Positions 23,686 through 34,000 of a stretch of DNA of 64,000 nucleotides are shown piece after piece. A model generated the notes under the pieces. That model searched no databases, was not told where the DNA came from, and saw only the letters and a list, made by a program, of their open reading frames with translations. The stretch covers positions 38,560-102,559 of the forward strand of contig JAAPAO010000051.1 in assembly GCA_013115145.1 (NCBI GenBank), written 5' to 3'. Each line of letters begins with the position of its first letter. Positions within the stretch are counted from its first letter, which is position 1. The DNA is from Perkinsus chesapeaki (Eukaryota > Perkinsozoa > Perkinsida > Perkinsidae). The translations under genes and the position numbers were made by a program.

Positions 23686-24831
23686 ATGTCAAAACCTCCA
23701 CAGCCATCAAATCAAGATGAGGAAGATTCAGTGTGTGACCCTACATCTAAAGGTACCGCCAAGGACAGTGAATCTGGATGCGAGAACAGCTCAACCGCTG
23801 GTCGCGGGCTCAAGCCTAGGCTGTATAAGACTCGTATGTGCTCCTTTTTTCAAAGACAGATGTGTGATCGAGGGGATCAATGCAAGTTTGCACATTATCA
23901 GTCAGAGTTGAAGCCCAAGCCCAATTTCCACTGTACTAAGCTGTGTCCTAACTTGCCCAACTGTACCAAAGAAGGGTGCACATACGCTCATGATGAGTCC
24001 CAGTTGAGGCCTGTGAGCGTCACCCGATCTGAAGGTGGTAAAACTATCATTCGCCTAACTGCAGGAGTAAATACAGAGCCTACTGGTACTACCGGTGGGG
24101 GTGGGTCTACGGGGGGCGATGATAATCTGAGACGCGTGCGTGCGGAGTTCTCTGATACTTCAAGTTTAAATGGATGTAGCAGTCGAGATAATGATGGTGT
24201 GTCATGTAACGTGGTTAGATCTGTAATTGATTCCCATCGGAGCTGTGACTCTGTGGTTTCCGATGCTACTACAGTTGATGGATGGTGTTACGAGTCTCGC
24301 CGTGGTTGTAGCAATCCTGTGTATAGTTCTGAAGGGTTTACTGACAGCCTGTTGAAGCCATCGGCAGTGGATAATCGTCACCTACTTGAATCCTATCAGG
24401 AGCGAGTTCCCGATATGACAGGTTTTGAAATTATAACACCCACAATCCAACCTGTTGGCCATCTTTCTATGCCAATATTTAACAGCAGAGGCTGCCATGA
24501 TCAATTCAAAGGTTGTAGGCGACGTGAAGATCTTTCTACCACTGTCGCCATGAGAAGTTTTCATTCAACCGATGGTCGTGGATATGACAGCAATCGGCCA
24601 GCGTTTGGCATGTGCACTGTTGCTCCAGAAGGCCCCCCTATTGCTAGTGGTACTTCATCCTCTTCATCATCTCCGATCCCATCTGGTAGCTATTCGCAAG
24701 TACCTATCGCAGAAGCTTATATTGGTAGTAATTCAACAAACTACCCTTTAAACGTATACAGGATGTATGATCACGCTTATTGGACGTCTCTGTCATGCGC
24801 TATGTTCGTATTAAATGACGAGACTGAGTAG
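23686..24831 (+). CDS. CCCH zinc-finger protein (two tandem fingers)
   Basis: CCCH fingers bind single-stranded RNA, often AU-rich 3' UTRs. The single-exon ORF from ATG 23686 (MSKPPQPSNQDEEDS) is 381 residues long. Finger 1 is RMCSFFQRQMCDRGDQCKFA followed by H (C-x7-C-x5-C-x3-H). Finger 2 is KLCPNLPNCTKEGCTYAH (C-x5-C-x4-C-x3-H). Each is preceded by a basic/aromatic lead (RLYKTRMC, FHCTKLC), as in tristetraprolin-like and alveolate CCCH families. The rest is Ser/Gly-rich and disordered, with a poly-Ser run near 24650. An upstream in-frame extension lacks an ATG. The spacing differs from classic C-x8-C-x5-C-x3-H, so RNA specificity cannot be inferred. Confidence 0.85.
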   Translation: MSKPPQPSNQDEEDSVCDPTSKGTAKDSESGCENSSTAGRGLKPRLYKTRMCSFFQRQMCDRGDQCKFAHYQSELKPKPNFHCTKLCPNLPNCTKEGCTYAHDESQLRPVSVTRSEGGKTIIRLTAGVNTEPTGTTGGGGSTGGDDNLRRVRAEFSDTSSLNGCSSRDNDGVSCNVVRSVIDSHRSCDSVVSDATTVDGWCYESRRGCSNPVYSSEGFTDSLLKPSAVDNRHLLESYQERVPDMTGFEIITPTIQPVGHLSMPIFNSRGCHDQFKGCRRREDLSTTVAMRSFHSTDGRGYDSNRPAFGMCTVAPEGPPIASGTSSSSSSPIPSGSYSQVPIAEAYIGSNSTNYPLNVYRMYDHAYWTSLSCAMFVLNDETE

Positions 24832-25443
24832 ATGCTCCAGCACAGCATGCCGAGAGGCGTCCATATCTCTATAGAATGCCTTACTTTTATCGACGCCTGA
24901 TCTGGACTCCTTCACAATGGCAGAATTGACCGATAAGTTGGCCTATAGTGTCACGTACAGTATTTTATTTATTTGTTACGACGAGGAGTAATGTCAAACA
25001 TTCAATGTCTAATATTCTCATCAATGACCTAGAGTTGATTACTGTTGTAGTTATGCTTGGCACATATAAATCGTGTCCCTTTCCGCGCAGAGAGTTACAT
25101 AGCATGTCTCTCACAATAATAGATTTTTACCGATTCATTTAATAGTGTTATGACGATATCAAAATGCATGGTAATATTTGTTACATTATTGTCAGTAGTA
25201 CTGGAGTATGTGGTGACGTCAGAGGCATCCATTTAATGCAGCTACGTCACTCACTAGGGTAATTCCCAGACAGCTAATGGCTGTTTCTCTTTGATGAACT
25301 AAATGCACATAATCGTGAGCCTGAGGAATCGTTTTCTAAACACGTAGCATGCCTCTAAGAAATACTCCTGTTGAGTTTAGTTCGGTCCTCTATATAGACC
25401 CTTTCTTCATGTCAGTATCCCATTTTGCTAAATCCATTGTTGT
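24832..25443. other. Intergenic region
   Basis: About 610 bp between two plus-strand genes. It is AT-richer than its surroundings and carries only short ORFs without features. It should hold the 3' end of the CCCH gene and the promoter of the J-domain gene. No repeat or RNA gene seen. Confidence 0.5.
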
Positions 25444-28353
25444 ATGGGTCAAACCCATACTCGACATGTTTATAATCTTTCAAGTAGGGATGTGGAAATA
25501 TATGCAGTAAAGCCGAGTGACGTGGACGAGCAGACTTGGACGCAATGGATTGATAATAATTTCAAGCAGGCGACTAAATCCAATAAAACCCGCTCTAAGA
25601 GCAAGAGCAAGCAAGGAGCTATAGTTGGTATACCTTGAAATATAGCTATTACCTTGTCACGGTTTTGGATGGCAGGTGTTCCTTCTGAGTTTGATGAATC
25701 ATCGAAGGATACCTCTGGGGACAAGAAGGTCTCCCCGTCTGTACCCTCGGCGACATCCTCTGTAGATCGGTACTTGATTGGTAGTGTTGGATTTAAGACT
25801 TCAAGAACCCTGAAGTTCCCTGCTAAGGCTACGCGGGTAGTTTATACTTCCGATGTCTTATCTTGCTTATACATCACTTGCTGCAGGTGACTTTAGTAGC
25901 AGCCGGTGGTGCCGTGAATATTTCTGATATACCCAAGATGCCGTCAGCTTCCCACCGATCAAATGGGGGAAATACGCACAATCGCTCAACACGGTGGTTT
26001 GATGCAAAGCATTCCTCCAGGAAGAAGAGCTCTAAAATGCACGACTGGGAGATGTTATCCATGACTAAGGATCTTGTCATTGAAGAGAATCTCCATGGTA
26101 CTATTGTGTCTATAAGCCGGTAGGTATAGGGAAATTTCGGTCAGGGTTGAGGACACTACGGTTGGCTTATAGAGACAATAAAGTTCATGGCGAAAGACTG
26201 CTCTATGTAGTTAATGTCGATGCAGTAGAGAAGCTCGTACCGGCTATAGAGGTAGCTCCGGTAGGTCGCTCGATTATCGAATTAATGTCAGGCTAATAAG
26301 GCTCGCATTGAGGCGCAATCCGAGGATCGCTCAGGCAGTGTCTCTAAGGGAGACAGCTCGACTACGACTACACCGGGGAATACTGAGAGCGATGTTGAAG
26401 CGTCTAGTTACAACGATGAAGATGAATGGCAATGGGCATCAGCCCCCGCGCCTCCTCCTGCTGATACGGAGCGCACTTCTAATACGATACCCACGAGCGA
26501 GTTTAAGGAGGAACAGTTGAGGGAGGAAGAAGGTGATTTGACGATTCTTGCAATCCTCAACTGGACTAAATGTCCGTGTCATTAGGTATCACTCCAAGGG
26601 TCCTGATAGAGGAGGAAAACTCGAAAGCTGAAACCCCGGAGAGTGCTCCTGGCACTGTACAAGATCCAGCGGAGGCCAGTGTTCCAGTGGCGACGGCTTC
26701 TGGCACGCCCCCTAACAGGGAAGTCGGTAAAACGGCAAGCCGCAACGACAGCAGCAGCTCAACGCAGATAAAACAACACAGAGTAGGATTGCAGCGCTGT
26801 AAGCAATGCGAGGCGTACTGTTGTGTCAGACCGTTAAGACCTCTAATGCATCCTTTGTTTCCTCCAATGTATTTGGGGCAGTGACGTCTGCTGTCACCGG
26901 CGGTGTTACTAGGGGTGTGGATTCATATAGGAGGTAGCGAGGGCCAAAGTTATGTGAGGTCTGGCTTAGCTGGTTAGTGAGCTTTTTAAACTTCAGGCAA
27001 CAGTTGGAGAGGCAGATGGCTCTGAGGACCTTCCTTATGTCTGTTCCTTTTCCACCCCTATCTGAGAGGGCTGCTGCCCTAGTCCTAGATTATCTTGGTA
27101 AATTATCCATCGATTGGGTTATGGTACTAAAAGACGTAAGAATACATCTTTTAGTATAGCTTGTAGATGTCACGTTTAGACTGGTGTGGGTGTTGCAAGA
27201 GGTACTGTTATGGGTGGCACAGTTGGAGCTGCTGTTATGGGCGGAATGATTGGTTTCTCCCGAGCGGGTAAGAAGCCCACTTCCATTATCGCTAGCTGGT
27301 CTGTCAGGTGCCATGTTCGATGCCGCTAATAATGTAGGAGCTGCTACTGTGATGAGAGGCATGGGAACGGGCTTGGTGGGTCCTCGAAATAACTATCTTA
27401 GTTCCTCATATATTATGGTCAGGGTGTTATGGTTTCTGCAGCAATTACCGCATGTGAAGTAGGGTACCATGTTCGGAAATGTAAGCAAGGAAAGCTTCAT
27501 GTCCGCACTACTCGACGGAAGGTCACTGCAGCAGTGAGTCTATCTTCCAACTTATAGTTGAACATTCTTATTATCCCAGTCTATGCGTGGTGCAGCTAAT
27601 GCCGGGTTTTGTGCCTTAACTATTGTGCCTGGGGCAGGCCTGGTTGTCGCTATCATCGGAGGTGTTGCCTTTAATATCTGTGATGCTACATTCGGTTGGT
27701 CGGATAAGGCTGGTAAGTAGATGTGAGGTTTGAATTCTGAGGCTGATGTTTACCATGTACACTCAGCTAAGAAGTTAGTCCCTCTGTCTGAAGGTGAAGA
27801 AGTTTTCGAAGGAAAAGTTGTGTATGCCAAAATGATTGAAGCGGTACGGTATCATATGCCGCTATCGCTGTTATGTCTTTGCTCACAGGCTCGGGAAACT
27901 CTAGGCTTATCCCCCGAAGAACCATTAGACGAGGACGATCTCCGGCACAGACTGCGAAGATGGATGCTTAGCCTGCATCCTGATAAGAACAGCCAACAGG
28001 TAATGGTGAAGTTGTTGGAGCACATCTGTAGAGCTATTATGGTATAGGTCCATCCGCATCTACACACCATAGTCACAGCTTGCACGCTTCTGATAAATGA
28101 AGCGAGGGATATTCAGGCTCAAAGAAATGCCGAAACAGTTGATAATCCATTGGAGACAAGCGAAGATAATGGTACTTCAAATTTGTCATTTTCTATGGGT
28201 TATATTGGTTTGTCATTAGATATGAACCCCTATCAGCTACTGTGCCTTATGGACAACCCTGACACACACATGTCAACGATGGAAGACCACGACACTGCAG
28301 CTGATCTTGCTACTTCAAAAGCTGGGATGAAACAACAAGGCGTTGTGGCTTAG
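25444..28353 (+). CDS. Membrane J-domain protein with glycine-rich hydrophobic segments
   Basis: The spliced model has about 12 exons with introns of about 28-60 nt. ATG 25444 reads MGQTHTRHVYNLSSRDVEIY; Gly2 makes N-myristoylation possible. A basic stretch (KSNKTRSKSKSK) and a disordered acidic region (around 26330-26700) follow. Glycine-rich hydrophobic segments come next: GVARGTVMGGTVGAAVMGG near 27190, AGLSGAMFDAANNVGAATV near 27300 and IVPGAGLVVAIIGGVAF near 27630. A C-terminal J-like region reads LRHRLRRWMLSLHPDKN near 27950, with the HPD triad that stimulates Hsp70. A helical extension ends at TAG 28351-28353. I do not recognise the whole protein. A membrane-tethered Hsp70 co-chaperone is the simplest inference. 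Exon borders at 26900-27600 are uncertain. Confidence 0.55.
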
Positions 28354-28747
28354 CGTCGATCACCCCGACCAATTTGTTTTATAGGAAACGTATTCTTCTA
28401 TCGCCATTTTTTCTCAACCATAGTTGGTCACAACATGCAGTCATATTTATGCAGCTTGTCACATTTGACACTCATTGATATTGTAGCTCTTGGGGAGCTA
28501 CTAGGTACAAACCCCGCTAGTACCGAACTACTCGATGCACAAGAGGGATGATCAGTGGACATCGGCTTTGACCGGGATGAACTATTACTTTGAGCCCTGG
28601 TATCATTAACCAGCCCCAGTGCTGCAATCGATCGTATCCCATCTTCGAATCCCGCCAGCTTAGTACCGAACTCTGAATAAGCTCTTGTGTTCTGTCGGGC
28701 GCGTATTAGTCACGTTGCTATGTATTCAGGATTGTTTCTGTAAGCTC
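28354..28747. other. Intergenic region
   Basis: About 390 bp between two plus-strand genes. An in-frame extension upstream of the RAP-protein ATG lacks a start codon. I see nothing else in it. Confidence 0.45.
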
Positions 28748-30598
28748 ATGCTGAATCGATCATTTGGTGGGAAGGAGAAGACAATCGAAGGGCTGCTCCG
28801 GCCCTTCAATGTCCCTGGGTGGAAGAAAGCTCATACTCCTATGTACTGCATCATGACGCTGCGTCAGATAGATAAGTGTGTGAGCAAGCAAACCATAAGA
28901 GGCGGCGCGTCTCCTCTTGGCTCTGATGATTTGAACATGTTGATGGAGGCTTTAGTAGTGAGTGGAACTCCGGACAAGCCACTGAACTCCTCTCTTGCTG
29001 CCCAAGCTGTATTCCTATTGCTAAAGCTAGGAGTGTCTCCGGGACAATCTGTATTTGACAAACTTATCCCTCTGGCATCGCAAGCCGATGAGTGCCAAGA
29101 TGTCTGCAGTCTCACGTGGAGCATCGCATCTTGCGCATCTGATAGCAATAACGGAATCCCTGATATATTGTTGGATTTGTATCATCAGTCAGTGACTAAA
29201 GCTTTGTCTCGAGTCGACGCGCTATGTTCCAAGGATATAGGTATGTTACTCTGGGCTCTTGGGAGACTCCCAAGTACTGAGGAAAACAGTCTCGCGCTAG
29301 AGAGAGTGTTATCAAGTGGTGCCATCAAGTGGACCTCCTTAGCGCCTCGGGACTTAGCGATGGGTTTATCAGGGCTTGCGAAGGCAGGCTTACCCTTACC
29401 ATCGCAAGTCGTTGATACGTGCTGTCGACGGAAGGATTTGAAGTTGAGAGAAGCTGTACATATCCTTTGGGCAGTAGTCAAGTCAGCTGGTGAGTGGAGA
29501 CCAGAACTCGATACTTTGGTACCCGTTGTTCGACGAGAGTGGATAGAGCCCAATGCAAGGGATGCTATTATGGCAATATGGGCATTGGTTCATAGTGGTG
29601 ATCCTTCTACTATAGCATGGGCCGTATCTCCGGAGAGGCTATCTGGTATATCAATGATCCAGGTGAATGACCAAGATCGTTCTTCATATGCATTCGCTCT
29701 TGGACAAGCTGTTTCAACGATGTCTATCCTCAAGGTGGCCCCACAACTTATGAAGTTAGAGGAATGTATAACTATTAACTCCTCACCTCGTGAAATGTCA
29801 TTCTTTCTTTGGGCTTGTGCGTCTGCTTCGCGGTATCCCTCTGGTGCTATGGGTATTCTGAGTGACTGGGTTGTCAAATGGTATCCTCAGTTGTGTGAAG
29901 ACGTTGGCAACGCAGTTCGGATCTTATGGACCGTTGCTATATTCGATGGTCGAGGAGCTGATGCGGTTGTGCCTCTCCTCTACCCTATCTTTCGGCAACA
30001 GCCACTCAGAAGTTTTTCATCGAAGGAAGCAGCTATAACGCTATGGTCCTTGTTTGCTGTATGTGGATGCAAGGACATTGAATTTGCTCGCCAACTAGCT
30101 ACACAAATTAATTCATACGAACGCGCACATCGCGCCCAACTTTATCAAGTGAGTCTCACTTTAAAGCAGCCCCTATCGACCGATCCTGGAACGAAGGCTC
30201 TATCCAGTAGTGCATTGCATACTAAGGTATGTCGTATTCTGGGATCTGAATGGTCTCATGAGTATGCGGTTGTTCCCGGAGTTGTTGTTGATATTGCAAA
30301 AGCAAATGATAAGATAGCTGTGGAAGTAAATGGTGCTCACCATTATATCCAATATCTCAACGATGCTCAACGAAAGTTTCCTGATGGCGCGACGAGTTGG
30401 AAGACTCGTTATTTGACCAGGCTTGGGTGGAAGGCAGCATCGTTGGTAGAAGACGACGTCAGAGCAGTATCGCACTTACCATTGATTGAACAAAGAAAGA
30501 CGCTCATTAATATGATTGAAAAGAGTGCTTATGAAAGCAAGTGTTTCTGGTCATGCCAGCTTGTGTTGTATACGGTGGTCACATACGTTGTCGACTAA
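28748..30598 (+). CDS. RAP-domain protein (probable mitochondrial RNA-binding)
   Basis: A single exon of 616 residues from ATG 28748 (MLNRSFGGKEKTIEGLL). Residues of roughly 60-480 form an all-helical, Trp/Leu-rich repeat array (IGMLLWALGRL, LREAVHILWAVVKSA, GNAVRILWTVAIFD), like the repeats preceding RAP domains in FASTK-type and apicomplexan RAP proteins. The C-terminus holds the RAP domain: VVVDIAKANDKIAVEVNGAH, then HYIQYLNDAQRKFPDGATSW and KTRYLTRLGW. This contains the D-I-A...I-A-V-E-V-x-G-x-H core and the later K-x-R-x-L-x-x-x-G-W. RAP proteins act in mitochondrial or plastid RNA processing, and are abundant in alveolates with fragmented mitochondrial rRNA. The N-terminus is not a clear presequence. 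It has no introns, unlike most neighbours. Confidence 0.85.
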   Translation: MLNRSFGGKEKTIEGLLRPFNVPGWKKAHTPMYCIMTLRQIDKCVSKQTIRGGASPLGSDDLNMLMEALVVSGTPDKPLNSSLAAQAVFLLLKLGVSPGQSVFDKLIPLASQADECQDVCSLTWSIASCASDSNNGIPDILLDLYHQSVTKALSRVDALCSKDIGMLLWALGRLPSTEENSLALERVLSSGAIKWTSLAPRDLAMGLSGLAKAGLPLPSQVVDTCCRRKDLKLREAVHILWAVVKSAGEWRPELDTLVPVVRREWIEPNARDAIMAIWALVHSGDPSTIAWAVSPERLSGISMIQVNDQDRSSYAFALGQAVSTMSILKVAPQLMKLEECITINSSPREMSFFLWACASASRYPSGAMGILSDWVVKWYPQLCEDVGNAVRILWTVAIFDGRGADAVVPLLYPIFRQQPLRSFSSKEAAITLWSLFAVCGCKDIEFARQLATQINSYERAHRAQLYQVSLTLKQPLSTDPGTKALSSSALHTKVCRILGSEWSHEYAVVPGVVVDIAKANDKIAVEVNGAHHYIQYLNDAQRKFPDGATSWKTRYLTRLGWKAASLVEDDVRAVSHLPLIEQRKTLINMIEKSAYESKCFWSCQLVLYTVVTYVVD

Positions 30599-31061
30599 TT
30601 GAACTTGATCGTCAATCCGATAGTCGGATTCCGACTGGCGATGATTAGGACTGAAATTGTACGAAAAAGTCAAGACTCAGAGAGAAAATGTAGTTGCCAA
30701 GGATGTCTTGCGCAGTGCATAGCAATTAACTCGCTGCAATATGAACACAACGACAGTACTCTATTGAGACGCGGTCCAACAATACATGGCACACGCGTGC
30801 TTCATATAACTGGACCCTGCTGCCCCATGCACCACGGGCAAGCCCGGGTCTCACGCACAAACCTAAGAAAAGATATACCGTTGCACCGATCGTCGCAAAA
30901 TGTCACTCATTCCAGTCGTCTTTGTTAGCTATAGCGCGGCAATGAGTACATTCAACCTTGGAAGATCCCACGACTGGATAGCCAGTCACTACGCAGGGAG
31001 TATACCTGAAATGCGTATCGATATCTACCGTGCCATTGCGCTCGGGGAGAATATTATTAAG
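30599..31061. other. Convergent intergenic region
   Basis: About 460 bp between the ends of the RAP and IFT172 genes. Short plus-strand ORFs show no protein-like features. Both 3' ends fall here; no polyadenylation signal, repeat or RNA gene was identified. Confidence 0.5.
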
Positions 31062-34000
31062 CTACCTGTATTGACATTTCGGGCAGACTAGCGCAGCTGC
31101 ATAGATGTCGCTTTCGCATTTATCACATTGCCGAGTGCTCATTTCTTGTTGAACCCTATTATCAACGGACCATCCCAGTACCTCGAGGAGTAAGGCTTAA
31201 ATAATCGCCACACTGATGGACTCTTAGTACCCAGTCTCGTGCCTCCTCAACGAGATGGTCATCTCCGTAGAGGCTCCGAGGGAGGTTTATGTCATATGGT
31301 GAAGGTATATCAGTTTCTAGAAAATCCTGCGAAGAAATTAATTAAAACATTTCTTCAATTGTTACAGAGTTATCGATTGCGGCGCTATCTGGATCCCTGA
31401 TAGCATCCACAAGGTCAAGGTATCGATTAAGGAAGAAGAATGCCATCGATATATCCCCACACCTTTTACACTCTACACCCTGATAGACAAAAGGATTAGC
31501 ACCACGGATGCCATTCATTATCCTACGGCATTATAGAACACCCTATCAACGGGCACCACACTGCAGTAGCGACAAAGACTTACGGCTGCCTTACATATGA
31601 CTTTTTCAATAACTCTGTACTCTAAAACATCATAATAGAGACATCATGTCCGATGTCTGCCTACTTTTGGAGACAAATCCGATCCACATCAGATGACATG
31701 CCATAAGGTATTGGATTAGAACTTCATGATCACTCGAAGCCGTGGCTATAATTACACTCGGTGGGGATGTTCCAGCCTCCTGACTTCCAAGTACCTGAGG
31801 TTGACATGTGCGAATGAATGTACGCATCCAATACACCTTCAGAAGCAGGTCCCGGAGCTGTAGTAGATCACGCTCATAAGCGTCCTCTGACACCGCGGGG
31901 GGATATGTGGTAGCTATCTTGGATGCCATTACACTATAGATATTCAATGCTTCCTTATCCTAAGAGTCCAGCATGATAGTTCGATCCCATCGGTAATAGT
32001 CACCTTATAAGGGCCATACCGCAATAAAGCTTTACACGCATCGACACACTTACTCTCCGAGATTAACACCTAATAACACTTTGACTGGACGTCTCGATTG
32101 TGTTATGAAATAGTAGTACCTTAACGTACTGTAGTACATAATGTTCAAGATGCTTAGGAGCTGAGCTCTCAGCCAGATTCAGACACTTCGCCCACTCATT
32201 AGACCTCGCATATCTGCAGGTGTTGTAATGACTGATAGTATCAAACTCGCCTACGCATCCAACGCATGGACAACGTCCCCTCTTCCGGCTAGCTGATCTG
32301 TTTTCCCACTTTTAACGAGAGCATCTCGATGACGCTCTTCGATCGATGCAGCCAAAGACGGCATCCGTTGTTTGGCGAGTTGAATAGCGCGGTCCTAAGC
32401 AACCCAGATATAATGCAATTTCTCATAGCTCGCTGGTACCCATTGTCCAAGCTTCACTAGACACTCTACAGCATCACGGATTTTATCGATGCTTTCGTAA
32501 AGCTCCGCGGCCATATCGTAACGACGGAGCTCTTCCAACCTGACCGCCGCCCTCTGCGCAACTTCGGTATATCTGAAAGTCCCATTCGGGTGAAGCCTGG
32601 TGACCAAACAGAGAGTTAGTTACCGCTGCGGTGAATAGTGCGTAGCAACTCTTACGGCTCCATCAAGGAGAATACTCTCCACCTTGTCTGGGGACATGTC
32701 AGAACCTTAATCGGAGAAACTAGATCTTCCCTCCCCATGTGGCACCCCGTACCGGATGCGTCAAGGTAGAGATCAATAGCTTTCGAGTGGTCCCCAGCCT
32801 CTTCAAGCAGCTGAATTTAAATATGGTACTATACACCGACTCTCTTATCCCACCTTCGCATGCGCCATTAGGTCGTCGACACTTAGTTTCGCAGGGGGCC
32901 TCGTTTGTGTATTGTACCCCCTTTGAGAATCCGTAGCGTCCCCGGCATGTCCTGCGTATTTCATCACCTGCACCTGGATTACGTACTCTTCTTCAACTTG
33001 CTGCTCACCTCTGGTAGAATAGTAGGACAATGCGTTCGACATACTCTAACGGCCTCCTGGTGCATACCGTTACTGAGATAGACCTGACAACATTATGAAT
33101 ATGTGAAGTGTAATCATGATATCATACCTCTACTATGATACGAGGTTTACCAGCCTCTATCAGAGCCTTCTCCGCTTCACCAAATCTACCCTGCTCTACT
33201 AGTTCCCTAGAGGTACAAGAAAATGATTAAAAATGATACACCTTATATATAGATTAGAACTTTGCGCTGGCCTCGAGGATTGATCTCATAGAATCCCGAT
33301 CACCGCTGTTCTCCGCCACTCGTAGTGCAGCAGCCTGTCAGTGAGTTTCGGCACATCCCGAATTCTTAGGTCTACCCAGTCCTTTTGGTGTGTATACATA
33401 TCAATAGCTTCTTTAGGCTTTCCCGCCCTCATAAACTCAGCCTCAGCTTCCGCAAAGCTAGACCACACTATTGTTCGCTGTCTCATGAACTACAATGCTC
33501 CTACTGTCCGGTATCTTCCAAGTGCATGGCTTTCTTAAGGTGTATATCTGTCATCCTTTGCTCTGCGCCAAACTCCTCCGCAATCACGCTTGCTACCGAA
33601 TAGTCCTACATAATAACTAATACCCCCTTCCTCGATTATGCATTAACAACACCTCCAGACTAATTGCATGATCTATGGCGGCATCAACCAGTCCGCTGCT
33701 CGCAATAACCCGAGCCGCAGATAGCAGGTCTCGGCTAGTCGCATGAGCATGATCAATAACAACCTTCTCGAAAGCGTCTTTCCCTGCAATCAATCTGTGC
33801 TGCTGAACAGAGCTTGTATTAACAATACCTCCCCTAGCCTTTGCAACACGTTTCGCATCTTCCCATCGCCCACGACCTCGATACATAGACACAGCAGACT
33901 GCCATAGAGTACCAGACTGACGTAAACAGCTGCTTAAAGAGTAGTTATCTCCAACGACTCACTGCATCACAAAAGTATTGTTCAGCTTTTAGGAAGTTGC

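Noticed and set aside
30900-31091. Short plus-strand ORF after the RAP gene
   Set aside because: Its 3' part is antisense to the IFT172 C-terminal exon, and it has no features.
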